Shown here in pieces: positions 27,762 through 36,858 of a stretch of DNA of 64,000 nt; the stretch's first letter is position 1, and every line of letters begins with the position of its first letter. The translations under genes were made by a program, and so were the position numbers. Source of the stretch: an uncultured Bacteroidales bacterium (GTDB lineage Bacteria; Bacteroidota; Bacteroidia; Bacteroidales; P3); NCBI GenBank assembly GCA_949291555.1, contig CASEWE010000001.1, positions 62,001 to 126,000 of the forward strand. Reading direction: 5' to 3'. Under the pieces are notes generated by a model, which was not told where the DNA came from, ran no database searches, and saw only the letters and a program-made list of their open reading frames with translations.

Positions 27762-27839
27762 AAAAGGCGGACCGTCCTGCCGTATTCTGGAAGCTTTTCC
27801 TTACGCTCCCGGAATACGGCCTGAACGGTTCGCCTTTTT
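27762..27839. terminator. Long structured element between histone H1-like gene and frr
   Basis: A 78-nt imperfect hairpin: AAAAGGCG pairs with CGCCTTTT, CCGT with ACGG, and CCGTATTC with GGAATACGG, with internal loops. A/T tracts flank both ends. It lies between convergent genes, so a bidirectional terminator is the simplest reading. Its length is above that of the other terminators here. Confidence 0.65.
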
Positions 27840-27894
27840 CCTTGCCTGTTCCCTGTTCGGGCGGCATCTTCCTCGGATCGGTCTTTCCCTGTCC

Positions 27895-28461
27895 TTAAAC
27901 CGTCATGATATCCTTTTCTTTGGCTGCCAGTATTTCATCCACCTTGGCCACATACTTGTCGGTCTGCTCCTGAATGTCCTTTTCGGCCTGCTTCACCGCA
28001 TCTTCCGGAAGCACTTTGTCCTTCCCCAGCTTCTTGATTTCCTCGTTCGCGTCGCGACGGGTATTGCGGATGGCCACTTTGGCATTCTCGCCTTCGGCCC
28101 GGCATTTCTTCACCATTTCCCGGCGCCGTTCCTCGCTCAACGGCGGCAAGGTGATCCGGATCACTTCGCCGTTGTTCTGTGGCGTAAAGCCCAGATTCGC
28201 CGCCAAAATAGCTTTTTCAATCACCGGAAGCATTTTCCTCTCCCACGGCTGAACCACCAAGGATCGGGCATCGGGCGTATTGATAGCCCCTACTTGGTCG
28301 AGCGGGGTCATGTTCCCGTAGTAATCCACCTTTACCCCCTCCAACATCTGAGGCGTGGCCTTGCCGGCGCGGATATGGCCCAATTCCTTTTCCAAATACT
28401 GCAAGGCAGCTTCAATTTGAGTCTTCTGCTTGTCCATGCAAGCCTTCACTTCTTCGGTCAT
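27895..28461 (-). CDS. frr: Ribosome recycling factor
   Basis: Splits the post-termination ribosome together with EF-G. It is 188 residues long, the family norm. Typical motifs are LGHIRAGKATPQMLEGV, YYGNMTPLDQVGAI, the VQPWERKMLPVIEKAI segment, and IRITLPPLSEERRREMVKKC. Downstream of pyrH on the same strand, the usual order in many bacteria. Confidence 0.97.
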   Translation of the reverse strand: MTEEVKACMDKQKTQIEAALQYLEKELGHIRAGKATPQMLEGVKVDYYGNMTPLDQVGAINTPDARSLVVQPWERKMLPVIEKAILAANLGFTPQNNGEVIRITLPPLSEERRREMVKKCRAEGENAKVAIRNTRRDANEEIKKLGKDKVLPEDAVKQAEKDIQEQTDKYVAKVDEILAAKEKDIMTV

Positions 28462-28620
28462 GATTGTTTTGTTTATAGGATTCTTAGGGTTCGTCCGGAA
28501 AATCCGTCAACCGTTTCCTCGGCCGTACCCGGTATTTCTCCCTGTTTGCGCATCCGCCCCCGCTTCGCCCTCCTGCATCGTTGCCCCGCCTGGCACCCTT
28601 TCCGTTCCCCGCGCGCCTTT

Positions 28621-29325
28621 TCAGCGAATCAAAGTGCCAATCTCCTGCCCGGCCACCACTTTTTCCAAGTTTCCCGGCGTATCCATGTCGAACACGTAAA
28701 CCGGAACATGGTTTTCCTGGCAAAGGGTAAACGCGGTAAGATCCATCACCTTGAGTTTCTGTTCATAAGCTTGGCTAAAGCTGAGTTCCTTGTACTTCAC
28801 GGCATGGGGATCCTTTTCCGGATCGGCCGTATAGACGCCATCCACCCTCGTCCCTTTCAAAAGTATGTCCGCCCGGATTTCGACCGCACGCAAAGCCGCG
28901 CCCGAATCGGTCGTGAAAAACGGATTGCCTGTCCCGCAAGCCATGATGACCACTTTCCCCTCTTCCAAAAGCTCCACGGCCCGGCTGCTGCTCATTTTCC
29001 GGCAAACAGGGTCGATTGCCAAAGCCGAAAGCAAAGCGGCTTTCACCCCTTTGGCCTCCAAGGCGGACTGCAAGGCCATGGAATTGATGACCGTGGCCAT
29101 CATGCCCATGTAATCCCCCTGTATGCGATCCATTCCTTTAGCAGCGCCTTGCAAGCCTCTGAAAATATTGCCTCCGCCAATGACAATTCCTATCTGGCAG
29201 CCTTGGCCGGCAACCTTGGCTATTTGCTCCGCATATTCGTCCAGCCGCACGGGATCAATGCCGTAAGACTGGCTTCCCATCAAAGACTCTCCGCTAAGTT
29301 TCAAAAGAATGCGCTTGTACTTCAT
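28621..29325 (-). CDS. pyrH: Uridylate kinase (UMP kinase)
   Basis: Phosphorylates UMP to UDP in pyrimidine synthesis. A 234-residue member of the amino-acid kinase superfamily with KRILLKLSGESLMG at the N terminus, VIGGGNIFRG (near residue 50), the MGMMATVINSMALQSAL helix and VYTADPEKDPHAVKY in the nucleotide-binding part. A candidate promoter with a perfect -7 box lies about 30 nt upstream. frr follows 160 nt downstream. Confidence 0.97.
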   Translation of the reverse strand: MKYKRILLKLSGESLMGSQSYGIDPVRLDEYAEQIAKVAGQGCQIGIVIGGGNIFRGLQGAAKGMDRIQGDYMGMMATVINSMALQSALEAKGVKAALLSALAIDPVCRKMSSSRAVELLEEGKVVIMACGTGNPFFTTDSGAALRAVEIRADILLKGTRVDGVYTADPEKDPHAVKYKELSFSQAYEQKLKVMDLTAFTLCQENHVPVYVFDMDTPGNLEKVVAGQEIGTLIR

Positions 29326-29353
29326 CTTTTTTGACGCTTTGGCTCGTAAGCTA

Positions 29354-29361
29354 CAAAGTTA
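29354..29361 (-). promoter_or_regulatory. -7 box (TAACTTTG) for pyrH
   Basis: A perfect consensus match on the minus strand, 29-36 nt upstream of pyrH. A TTTG lies only 14 nt further upstream (29379-29376), shorter than the usual 19-20 nt spacing. Confidence 0.55.
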
Positions 29362-29399
29362 ACACAATCCGGGAACAAATAACGGGAGGCCGCATGGCC

Positions 29400-29486
29400 G
29401 AAAATCCCCGCCGGCTCCAAGGCGCGCCCCGCTCCCCGCTTCGGGAGAGGAAGAGACAACGCGCGCTGAAAAATCCCCGCCGGCTC
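29400..29486. repeat. 17-18 nt repeat pair, offset 69 nt
   Basis: AAAATCCCCGCCGGCTC occurs at 29401-29417 and 29470-29486, in both cases preceded by G with an A run. The sequence between the copies is unrelated. Confidence 0.75.
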
Positions 29487-29838
29487 ATGGAAGCGCCAGC
29501 CTCCCGTTCCGGCATGCAAAGAGACCCCGGGTCCCCGGAAACAGGGGAAGTTCCTTGCTTGCCGCCCGCGGCGACGCCTCCCTCCTTATCGATGGCAAGC
29601 GCCGGGGAGACCGGCCGTAAACAGGAAAGGCTCCCGGAACCGTTTTCCTTTCGGTTCCAGAAGCCTTTTTTCCGCAGCGCAAAACGGGCCCTCCCGAACC
29701 GCCGGCCGGGAGCATCGCAACGCGCCGAACCTATGGAACGGGCCGCCAAAAGGCCCGGCCCGCTTGCATGCAACCGGGGAAAACCCTGAACACCGCGTTC
29801 CACGCCTATCCCGATGCCCGCAAGAGAACCCGGCCCGC

Positions 29839-30852
29839 TTACGACTGGGAAGCCCGCAGGGCGGCAAAACCCTTGCCTTTCCCCATGACTTCGCTCGAAT
29901 CGCCTACCGAGACAAACGCATCGGGATCGGCCACGCTCAAATAATTACGCAATTCTACCAGTTCGCGGCGCGTAAGGGAAACATAGATCAGGTCGCGTTC
30001 GACCCCTTCGTAAAGCCCTTTTGCATGAATGTGGGTCCCTCCGCGCTTCATCTTGTTGATAATCACATCGCGGACTTCGTCATACCGATTGGTGACCACA
30101 AAGACCGTCTTGTACGACTTGATCCCCTGCACCACAACATCGATAATCTTCCCTTCAATGACAATCAACATGATGGAGTAAATCGGCAAGCGGATTTCCC
30201 CGAAGGCGATCAAAGTGGAAAGCGTAATCGTGGTATCGACAATAATCACCAATGTTCCCAGCGGGAGATGCGTGTACTTATTGATGATCATCGAAATGAT
30301 ATCGCTCCCCCCGGAAGTGGCACCCGAACGGAAAATCATGCCGATAGCCACGCCGTAAATAAGCCCGGCCACCACCGTATTGAGAAAGTAATCGGGAACA
30401 AAAAGCACGCTTTTCTCACCCAGATCGAGATGAACCAGCATGTTGCGGGTATACTCGGGCAAGGAAGTGAGGTCTATCCCCGGATCCAAAATCCCGTTAT
30501 GGATCAAAGGCGCGTAGCCCCACGTGTTTTCAATCACCCAGCAACCGCCCAAGATGACAAACGTGGAAAGGATCGTCTTGAACCCGAAACGAGGCCCGAG
30601 GATCAAAGTCCCTATCACCAGCAAAGGAATGTCCATGCAGGCCGCATAATAACTCACCTGCCAAGGGAAAACCGAATTGAGCACATTGGAAAGCCCGTAA
30701 GTGCCCCCCGGCGCCAATTTGTACGGATTGGCAAACATCATGTTGCCCACGGAGAACAAAAGACTGCCTCCGATAACCAGCAAGTAGGAAATAAGTTCCC
30801 GCTTATTGAACCACTGGTCTCTTTTGAATGAATTGGAAAACGAATTGCCCAT
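29839..30852 (-). CDS. YitT family membrane protein with DUF2179 domain
   Basis: A 337-residue inner-membrane protein. The N-terminal ~240 residues contain five or six hydrophobic segments, including LLVIGGSLLFSVGNMMF, NPYKLAPGGTYGLSNVL and a GLIYGVAIGMIFRSGATSGG stretch typical of the family. The soluble DUF2179 domain at the C terminus (about 255-320) includes YEGVERDLIYVSLTRRELVEL. Function is unknown for the family, and transport has been suggested. It is transcribed alone between pyrH and tsf. Confidence 0.9.
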   Translation of the reverse strand: MGNSFSNSFKRDQWFNKRELISYLLVIGGSLLFSVGNMMFANPYKLAPGGTYGLSNVLNSVFPWQVSYYAACMDIPLLVIGTLILGPRFGFKTILSTFVILGGCWVIENTWGYAPLIHNGILDPGIDLTSLPEYTRNMLVHLDLGEKSVLFVPDYFLNTVVAGLIYGVAIGMIFRSGATSGGSDIISMIINKYTHLPLGTLVIIVDTTITLSTLIAFGEIRLPIYSIMLIVIEGKIIDVVVQGIKSYKTVFVVTNRYDEVRDVIINKMKRGGTHIHAKGLYEGVERDLIYVSLTRRELVELRNYLSVADPDAFVSVGDSSEVMGKGKGFAALRASQS

Positions 30853-31010
30853 ATTTTTGGTTTTTGGTTGTTACCGCGTCATTCCGCCCTTTTCCAAAAG
30901 CCTGCAAGGACCCGGCACGAGCCTTGTTCCCGTCTTTTTCCCGCCGCTTCCTCCCTCCCGGATGAGGAAACCTCCCTGCAATGCCGGAAGATACCAAGCC
31001 GAACGCCCGC

Positions 31011-31045
31011 AAAAAAAAGGGGCTGCCTGTTATTCCGGCAGCCCC
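31011..31045 (-). terminator. Terminator of the rplM-rpsI-rpsB-tsf operon
   Basis: GGGGCTGCC (31019-31027) pairs perfectly with GGCAGCCCC (31037-31045). On the minus strand it is followed by eight T residues (31018-31011). It lies 20 nt after the tsf stop codon. Confidence 0.9.
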
Positions 31046-31064
31046 GATCCTTATGCCTGGGCCA

Positions 31065-31889
31065 TCAAGCGCCAAGATGCACGCGGCGGAAAGAGGATAT
31101 GGCCGCATCCCCGTTCTGCTTCACGTAATCGGAAACGCTCAATTTGCTGTCCATGATGAATTCCTGATGCTCCAAGGTGTTCTCCTTGTAGAACTTGTTC
31201 ATCCGGCCCATGGCGATTTTCTCGATCATGTTCTCAGGCTTGCCTTCGGCACGGGTGGCTTCCTTGGCAATATCCAGTTCACGGGCAAGCACATCGGCAG
31301 GAATTTCCTTCTCGTTCAAGGCAATCGGGTTCATGGCCGCAACCTGCATGGCTACGTTGTGGCCTACCTCTTCCTTGGCCGAAGCCTTGTCGAAGCCTAC
31401 CAAGGTGGCAAGCTTGTTGCCGTTATGATTGTAGGCGAACACGGCAGGGGCTTCGATGAACGCATAGTGGGGCACTTCCATCTTCTCGCCGATTTTTCCC
31501 ACCAAGTCGGTGATATGGTCGGCAACGCTGCGGCCATCCACATCCAAGGCCTTTACTTCTTCAGCCGTCTTGGCGCCTTTGGCCAAAGCCAGCTCGGCCA
31601 TCTTGCGAACCAGCGAAGTGAATTCAGCGTTCTTGGCAACGAAGTCGGTCTCGCAGCTCAAGCAAACAATGCAGCCGAAAGTCTTCTCGGCGTTCACTTG
31701 CGCCCAGACCATGCCTTCCTTGGCTTCCTTGTCGGCGCGGTTGGCTGCAACTTTCTGACCTTTTTTCCGGAGGAAATCAATGGCTTTTTCAAAATCGCCA
31801 TCGCATTCGGTAAGGGCCTTCTTGCAATCCATCATGCCAGCCCCGGTCATTTGTCTCAACTTATTAACTTCTGAAGCGGTTATAGCCAT
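31065..31889 (-). CDS. tsf: Translation elongation factor Ts
   Basis: Guanine nucleotide exchange factor for EF-Tu. The ATG at 31889 (MAITASEVNKLRQMTGAGMM) gives 274 residues. The N-terminal UBA-like domain has the TGAGMMDCKKAL signature, and CLSCETDFVAKN (near residue 78) is the conserved core-domain motif. A frame extension to 31913 adds eight residues (MKPKNKII) and is less likely. It is 72 nt downstream of rpsB, the common order, with a strong terminator after it. Confidence 0.97.
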   Translation of the reverse strand: MAITASEVNKLRQMTGAGMMDCKKALTECDGDFEKAIDFLRKKGQKVAANRADKEAKEGMVWAQVNAEKTFGCIVCLSCETDFVAKNAEFTSLVRKMAELALAKGAKTAEEVKALDVDGRSVADHITDLVGKIGEKMEVPHYAFIEAPAVFAYNHNGNKLATLVGFDKASAKEEVGHNVAMQVAAMNPIALNEKEIPADVLARELDIAKEATRAEGKPENMIEKIAMGRMNKFYKENTLEHQEFIMDSKLSVSDYVKQNGDAAISSFRRVHLGA

Positions 31890-31961
31890 AATAATCTTGT
31901 TTTTGGGTTTCAAAATGAAAGAGGCCCGCAGTCTTGCAACAAGCGAGCCTCGAAATCGGAT

Positions 31962-32855
31962 TTATTTCTTGGAAATCTTCTTGGCTCCGGCGGGGACAGC
32001 CTTGCGCGGACGGCGTTCCCTTTGCCCGTCTTCCCGGTCATCGGAACCGATCCGCTTGCGCTTCTTCTCGCTGCCGCCATCGTTCTCGTCCTCGTCCATG
32101 CCTTCCACAGCCAATCTTTCTTCCCCATCGGCCGCCTCGTCCTCTTCTTTCTGCTGATCCTTGTCGAGCTTGCGTTCGGTAAGGCCTTCTTCAATGGCAT
32201 TCACGATCTGTTCCACGATAAGGGCGATCGATTTGGAAGCGTCGTCGTTGGCGGGAATGACAAAATCCACCAGGTCGGGGTTGACGTTCGTGTCCACCAT
32301 GGCGAACACGGGAATATTCAACCGCCGGGCTTCGGCCACGGCAATATGTTCCTTGTTGATGTCGACCACGAACACCGCCGAAGGCAAACGGCTCAAGTCG
32401 GCGATGGAGCCCAAGTTCTTTTCCAGTTTTTCCTTTTCCCGGGAAATCTGGAGGCGTTCGCGCTTGGAAATGGTTTCAAACTGCTTGTCGTTCATCAAGC
32501 GGTCTATGTTGGCCATTTTCTTCACCGCCTTGCGGATCGTGGCGAAATTGGTAAGCATGCCGCCCGGCCAACGCTCGGTAACATAAGGCATCCCCACGCG
32601 CTGCACCTGTTCGGAAACGATGGAGCGGGCCTGTTTCTTGGTAGCGACAAAGAGAATCTTGCGGCCGGACTTGGCAATTTGTTTGATGGCGGTGCAAGCT
32701 TCATCGAGCTTGGCTTCCGTCTTTTGAAGATCGATAATGTGGATCCCGTTCTTTTCGGCAAAGATATACGGGGCCATTTTGGGATTCCACTTCCTGCGAA
32801 GGTGGCCGAAATGCACACCTGCATCGAGCAATTGCTCAAACGTTACTTTAGACAT
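31962..32855 (-). CDS. rpsB: 30S ribosomal protein S2
   Basis: A 297-residue S2. The core (1-230) has [33 protein letters not shown] and [19 protein letters not shown] with IPANDDA. After the core there is a highly charged tail of about 65 residues (Glu/Asp-rich, then Arg/Lys-rich), longer than in E. coli (241 residues in total) but of a type seen in Bacteroidota. It follows rpsI after 143 nt and precedes tsf. Confidence 0.97.
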   Translation of the reverse strand: MSKVTFEQLLDAGVHFGHLRRKWNPKMAPYIFAEKNGIHIIDLQKTEAKLDEACTAIKQIAKSGRKILFVATKKQARSIVSEQVQRVGMPYVTERWPGGMLTNFATIRKAVKKMANIDRLMNDKQFETISKRERLQISREKEKLEKNLGSIADLSRLPSAVFVVDINKEHIAVAEARRLNIPVFAMVDTNVNPDLVDFVIPANDDASKSIALIVEQIVNAIEEGLTERKLDKDQQKEEDEAADGEERLAVEGMDEDENDGGSEKKRKRIGSDDREDGQRERRPRKAVPAGAKKISKK

Positions 32856-32998
32856 GATATTCTTTTTTGTTTACTTTCGCTAAAAGCAACCTTCCGGTAG
32901 CCATCCGGATCCGGGAGGTTTGGATGCTAAACGGGAAACGAGACCCTTAAAAGCAGAAGCCATCGGGAAAGTTCCCGATGACCTCCACGCCTGCAAGA

Positions 32999-33385
32999 CT
33001 AACGCTTGCTGAATTGGAAACGTTTGCGTGCCTTGGGACGACCCGGCTTCTTCCTTTCCACCATGCGCGAATCGCGCGTGAGCAGCCCTTTCGCTTTCAA
33101 TGCCGGCCTGTACTGAAGATCCAATTCGCACAAGGCGCGGGCTATGCCCAAGCGCAAGGCTTCGGCCTGCCCTCTCACTCCGCCGCCGTCCAGGTTCGCT
33201 TTCACATCGAACTGGTTAAGCGTATTGGTTACCTCAAAAGCCTGGTTGGCTACATACTGCAGCATTTCGGTCGTGAAATACTCCTTGTAGTCCTTACCGT
33301 TTACCACGATATTCCCGCTGCCGGCGGTCAGATAAACCCGCGCTACGGCCGTTTTCCTTCTCCCTGTTTTGTTTATAACTTCCAT
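32999..33385 (-). CDS. rpsI: 30S ribosomal protein S9
   Basis: A 128-residue S9 ending in the typical basic tail ([17 protein letters not shown]) that reaches the decoding centre. Motifs are [34 protein letters not shown] and [13 protein letters not shown]. It starts 6 nt after rplM and is co-transcribed with it. Confidence 0.97.
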   Translation of the reverse strand: MEVINKTGRRKTAVARVYLTAGSGNIVVNGKDYKEYFTTEMLQYVANQAFEVTNTLNQFDVKANLDGGGVRGQAEALRLGIARALCELDLQYRPALKAKGLLTRDSRMVERKKPGRPKARKRFQFSKR

Positions 33386-33391
33386 GGCTTA

Positions 33392-33847
33392 TTACTTGAG
33401 GTCTTTTACATTGATCAACGTGGGATTCTGGGCTTGATGAGGATGCTCGCTTCCCGCATACACATGCAGGTTGCGGAACATCTGGCGGCCCAGGATGCCT
33501 TTGGGCAACATTCCCTTCACGGCATGTTCGAGCACAAAACCCGGCTTGCGCTTGAGCATTTCCACCGGCGTGGCGAAACGCTGCCCGCCGGGATACCCCG
33601 TATGGCGCACATAAACCTTGTCGTGCATCTTTTTCCCGGTAAGCCTTACCTTTTCCGCATTGATCACCACGACATTGTCGCCGCAATCCACGTGCGGCGT
33701 GAAGTTGGTCTTGTGTTTTCCGCGCAACAAGGAAGCGATTTCGGAAGCAAGACGACCCAAATTTTGGTTTTCGGCATCCACCAAAACCCATTTCTTGTTG
33801 ACAGTAGCCTTGTTGGCCGAAATGGTTCTGTAGGTTAAGGTATTCAT
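33392..33847 (-). CDS. rplM: 50S ribosomal protein L13
   Basis: A 151-residue L13. The ATG at 33847 ([20 protein letters not shown]) is preferred over 33913, whose extra 22 residues lie in the promoter and leader. Motifs are [31 protein letters not shown] and the [20 protein letters not shown] signature. It is the first gene of the rplM-rpsI-rpsB-tsf group, with a promoter about 55 nt upstream. Confidence 0.97.
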   Translation of the reverse strand: MNTLTYRTISANKATVNKKWVLVDAENQNLGRLASEIASLLRGKHKTNFTPHVDCGDNVVVINAEKVRLTGKKMHDKVYVRHTGYPGGQRFATPVEMLKRKPGFVLEHAVKGMLPKGILGRQMFRNLHVYAGSEHPHQAQNPTLINVKDLK

Positions 33848-33899
33848 TTTCAATACTGTTTTCTCGTAAAACCTTGTGCAAAACCGCGCAAAGGGAGCG

Positions 33900-33931
33900 C
33901 AAAGATAAGACAAGTTTTTTTTTTGAACAAC
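33900..33931 (-). promoter_or_regulatory. Promoter of the rplM-rpsI-rpsB-tsf operon
   Basis: A perfect -7 box TATCTTTG (33907-33900) on the minus strand, with a TTG-containing -33-like element (GTTG) about 20 nt upstream and a run of ten A between them. Confidence 0.7.
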
Positions 33932-34102
33932 TAACAGTTAAAAAAATTCTTCACGGAATTTCGCGCCCGCCTGTTGATTTTTTCCCGTTTCCCCGCATTC
34001 CGGCAGGAAACCCGTTGCGGCAGTTCCGTCCCTCGCGTTTCCGCCATCCCTCCGTTTCCCGAAACGGAACCGGCCCGGCATCGGAAATCCCTGCGCCTCC
34101 TT

Positions 34103-35008
34103 TTACATTCCCGCGCTTCCTTTCTCCATTCTCCGGGCCGAACGTTCCATTTCCCCTAACCGGTAAAAATCGAAAAAAAACAAGGAAGGCCGGGAACCCG
34201 AAAGGTTGCGCAAAAGCATTTTCCGCAGCAAGGAATACGAAAAAGAAACCAACCAGCGCATACGGAATTTCCTTGCTTTCAAGAACAAGCTCAGGAGGCG
34301 GCTCTCTTCGGCCAGTTCGGGATAACGTCCCGTTCCGTAAATGCGCAAAAGGTTTTCCCCGGCCGAAACCGCTTTCGCAAGCATCCGTTCATTGGCATCC
34401 AAGCCCGAATGAACCAATGGATTGTCTATGTTCTTGATTCCAACCCCCATCCGCTTCAGAAGAATCCCGAAGACCGTGTCCTCATGCCCGTAAGTCAGGA
34501 AAAGCTCCTGTTCGAAACGGACCGAGCGGGCCACGCTGGCCGGAATCATGTAATTGAACGTGCAAAACCCCTTTTTCTTTTCGAGCCTGGTTTCCCGCTT
34601 CCGTTCGTAAACATAACGCAAGCTATGGTCCGCATCGGGGCAAACCGGAAGACCGGCCTTCCCTCCCACCACCACCGACGTCTCCCCGGCAAGAGCCAAA
34701 TCCGCGTACTTGCGCACATAATCGTTGCGCACCACGGCTGCATCGCTGTCCAAGCAAAGAAAATAAGGATAACGGGCCTGCGTGGGGAGGAAATTGCGGA
34801 TCTTGAACCAGCCCACGTTTTCCTCCCTTACGATATGACGCACGTTTTCAAGTTTTTCCATCCGGGAATTTTCCTGCACATGCCGGGTGGAACCGTCTTC
34901 GGCCACAATGATTTCGAAAGGCAGGCCGCAAGCGCGGAACTGCCGGTGCAAATCACAAACCAGATCGTAGCAAGGGTAATTGTAATTGGGAATCAAGACC
35001 GATATCAT
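34103..35008 (-). CDS. Family 2 glycosyltransferase
   Basis: A 301-residue inverting GT-A glycosyltransferase. The N terminus ISVLIPNYNY and the IIVAEDGS segment bind the nucleotide sugar, and LCLDSDAAVV contains the DxD-type motif D87-S88-D89. The FNYMIPASVARSV and YGHEDTVFGILLKRMG segments resemble the acceptor-side ED motif of family 2 enzymes. The C-terminal ~50 residues are basic and hydrophobic, possibly membrane-associated. It lies 43 nt after yidD at the end of the hemD-rnpA-yidD run; the acceptor is unknown. The last ~10 residues (MEKGSAGM) look run-on. Confidence 0.88.
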   Translation of the reverse strand: MISVLIPNYNYPCYDLVCDLHRQFRACGLPFEIIVAEDGSTRHVQENSRMEKLENVRHIVREENVGWFKIRNFLPTQARYPYFLCLDSDAAVVRNDYVRKYADLALAGETSVVVGGKAGLPVCPDADHSLRYVYERKRETRLEKKKGFCTFNYMIPASVARSVRFEQELFLTYGHEDTVFGILLKRMGVGIKNIDNPLVHSGLDANERMLAKAVSAGENLLRIYGTGRYPELAEESRLLSLFLKARKFRMRWLVSFSYSLLRKMLLRNLSGSRPSLFFFDFYRLGEMERSARRMEKGSAGM

Positions 35009-35020
35009 ACCAGCATTGCT

Positions 35021-35050
35021 CTTTCAAGAAACCTCATCTTTCAAGAAACC
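35021..35050. repeat. 13-nt tandem duplication between yidD and the GT2 gene
   Basis: CTTTCAAGAAACC is present at 35021-35033 and 35038-35050 (17-nt period). It fills most of the 43-nt gap between the two genes. Confidence 0.8.
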
Positions 35051-35051
35051 G

Positions 35052-35294
35052 TCACGGCACCGGATCGTATCCGCTCCCGCCCCAAGGATGACAACGGGAC
35101 AAGCGCTTCAACGTCAGCCAGAATCCCTTGAACGGCCCGTATTTCCGCAAAGCCTGCACGGCATATTCCGAACAGGTGGGCGTGTAACGGCAGCTGGGCG
35201 GGAAAAGGGGGGAAATGAAAAGCTGGTAGAACCGGACCAAAGCCCACAGGAACCACCCTATGCCTTTCTTTGCAAGACTCCACAACTTACGCAT
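35052..35294 (-). CDS. yidD: Membrane protein insertion efficiency factor YidD
   Basis: A small protein (80 residues from the ATG at 35294; a GTG at 35303 is also possible). It carries the family signature [24 protein letters not shown] with conserved cysteines, then [24 protein letters not shown]. It is thought to help YidC-dependent membrane insertion. The start overlaps the rnpA stop by 8 nt, the classical rnpA-yidD arrangement. Confidence 0.95.
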   Translation of the reverse strand: MRKLWSLAKKGIGWFLWALVRFYQLFISPLFPPSCRYTPTCSEYAVQALRKYGPFKGFWLTLKRLSRCHPWGGSGYDPVP

Positions 35295-35703
35295 TCCGTA
35301 CACGCTTTTGAATCAAACCCGGAAGTTGCCCCGTCAAGGCGGAAAGTTCCTGGAAAGACACCTTGGCCGGTCCTGTGTATTGGATAAAGAGCAGCAAGAC
35401 TTTTCCCGGCGGGACATCCCGGCAAAAAATTTCTTTTTGGCAACGGAAGGATTCCCGCATCAGCCTTTTGATCCTGTTGCGGACGACAGCCCGCTTGAAA
35501 TGCCGCTTGGAAGCACTGAACATGACCTTGCACGCGATGGCTTCCCGGCTCCCCTGGCTGCAAGAAAGACTGGAATCCGCAAAAAGGAAACGCCCCCTGA
35601 TCCGGACCGGAGCGCAACTTGCCGAAAAAGACCGCCCTTGGGAAAACAAAAGGTCGATAAGGCTTTTCTCATGCAACCTTTCCTGCTTGGAAAAAGTAGG
35701 CAT
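35287..35703 (-). CDS. rnpA: Ribonuclease P protein component
   Basis: Protein subunit of RNase P, which removes tRNA 5' leaders. It is 138 residues, starting [21 protein letters not shown], with the RNR motif in [19 protein letters not shown] (near residues 65-85). It is translationally coupled to yidD (8-nt overlap) and follows hemD by 4 nt. rpmH and dnaA are not nearby, as is usual in Bacteroidota. Confidence 0.95.
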   Translation of the reverse strand: MPTFSKQERLHEKSLIDLLFSQGRSFSASCAPVRIRGRFLFADSSLSCSQGSREAIACKVMFSASKRHFKRAVVRNRIKRLMRESFRCQKEIFCRDVPPGKVLLLFIQYTGPAKVSFQELSALTGQLPGLIQKRVRNA

Positions 35704-35707
35704 GGCT

Positions 35708-36694
35708 TTACTTTTGGGCGTGAACCATGCTCCGCCCTCCTTTCTTTCCTGCTATCACCGCCAAAGCGGCCGCCTTGTTGGCCGCAACCTTGCTCTCGAT
35801 CCCCTTGCTTTTGACCGCTACCATTTCCGCCGGGGTCCGGACCGCCCTCGAAGCCTTTGCCGAAGAAAGGCCCTGTTGCACGCGATGGCCGAAAAGCTGG
35901 CTGGTCTTTTCAACATCACCGCTGTTCTTATGGAGTTCCGAGAGGAATTCATCCAAGGCCTGGGCCATGGAACTTGCCGTAGGCGTAGGCGCGGCCAGGT
36001 TGACCGCTAATCCCGACTGGCAAGCCGCTTCGGCCACGGAAAGGCCGAACGTTCCGACCAGAAGCTTGCCCTGCTTGAACCCGGGATAGTTCTCGAACAA
36101 CGACTTTACCCCCATCGGGCTGAACATGAGCACCATATCGAAATCCTCGATGCGGATTTCATCGGCCACGCGCGAAAAGACCGAACGATACATGGGCGCG
36201 CGTTTCAACGGTATCTTCGCCTTGGCGAAAGCAGCCGGGACATCGGAATTGCTGTCTTCCGAACAGGGGAAAAGGAACTTCTCTTCCTTGTGCTTGAGAA
36301 CCACTTCCATCAGATCGGCCGTGGTCTGTTTTCCGTAAAAGATCTTGCGTTTACGGTACTGGATATAAGTCTGGATGTAGAAAGCCACCGATTCCGAACT
36401 GCAAAAGAACTTCATCGTGATAGGAATCTGCGCCCGCATTTCCTTGGCCATCCGGAAATAATGATCCACCGCATTGCGGCTGGTAAGCACCACGCCCGAA
36501 TAATCCAGCAGGTTGATCTTGTTCTTTCGGAATTCCACGGCCGGAATCCCTTCCACTTGGAAAAGCTTCTTGAAAACGAGCTTCAGCCCGAATTTGTCGG
36601 CAACCGGCTTGTAAGGCGATTTCTCCAAATCGGCCGGAGCGGGCTGGGATATCAATACGTTTTTGACTTTCAGCGTTTTGTGAGCAACTCCCAT
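35708..36694 (-). CDS. hemD: Uroporphyrinogen-III synthase with C-terminal extension
   Basis: Closes the linear tetrapyrrole hydroxymethylbilane in haem/corrin synthesis. The ATG at 36694 (MGVAHKTLKVKNVLISQPAP) gives 328 residues. The conserved HemD features are VVLTSRNAVDHYFRMAKE (first lobe), FPCSEDSNSDVPAAF, and FDMVLMFSPMGVKSLFENYPG followed by GTFGLSVAEAACQSGL (second lobe). The core ends near residue 250. The remaining ~75 residues are Lys/Ala/Ser-rich without a recognised domain, longer than the ~250-residue norm. It leads the hemD-rnpA-yidD-GT2 group. Confidence 0.9.
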   Translation of the reverse strand: MGVAHKTLKVKNVLISQPAPADLEKSPYKPVADKFGLKLVFKKLFQVEGIPAVEFRKNKINLLDYSGVVLTSRNAVDHYFRMAKEMRAQIPITMKFFCSSESVAFYIQTYIQYRKRKIFYGKQTTADLMEVVLKHKEEKFLFPCSEDSNSDVPAAFAKAKIPLKRAPMYRSVFSRVADEIRIEDFDMVLMFSPMGVKSLFENYPGFKQGKLLVGTFGLSVAEAACQSGLAVNLAAPTPTASSMAQALDEFLSELHKNSGDVEKTSQLFGHRVQQGLSSAKASRAVRTPAEMVAVKSKGIESKVAANKAAALAVIAGKKGGRSMVHAQK

Positions 36695-36858
36695 CTGTAT
36701 TCTTTTACCTTGGAAGGAACTAATACCTCGTTTGAACCTCTTTCCGGACGAAACCGGAACCAGACCGCCGGAGCGGGGAGGCGCCGCCAAACGGAAAAGC
36801 GCCTTCGAACCTTTCCTTCAAGCAGCCTGCTGTTCTCTACAAAAACGTGATTTACACA

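Larger units (their letters stand above)
29326..29838. other. Intergenic region upstream of pyrH
   Basis: About 510 nt without a supported gene. It holds the pyrH promoter (29354-29361), a repeat pair (29400-29486) and a GGAACCG/CGGTTCC hairpin near 29637-29659 followed on the plus strand by a T tract. Open frames across it are GC-bias artefacts. Confidence 0.6.

Noticed and set aside
32969..32988. Terminator between rpsI and rpsB
   Set aside because: CATCGGGAA/TTCCCGATG forms a stem, but there is no T tract after it on the minus strand. The operon probably continues into rpsB.
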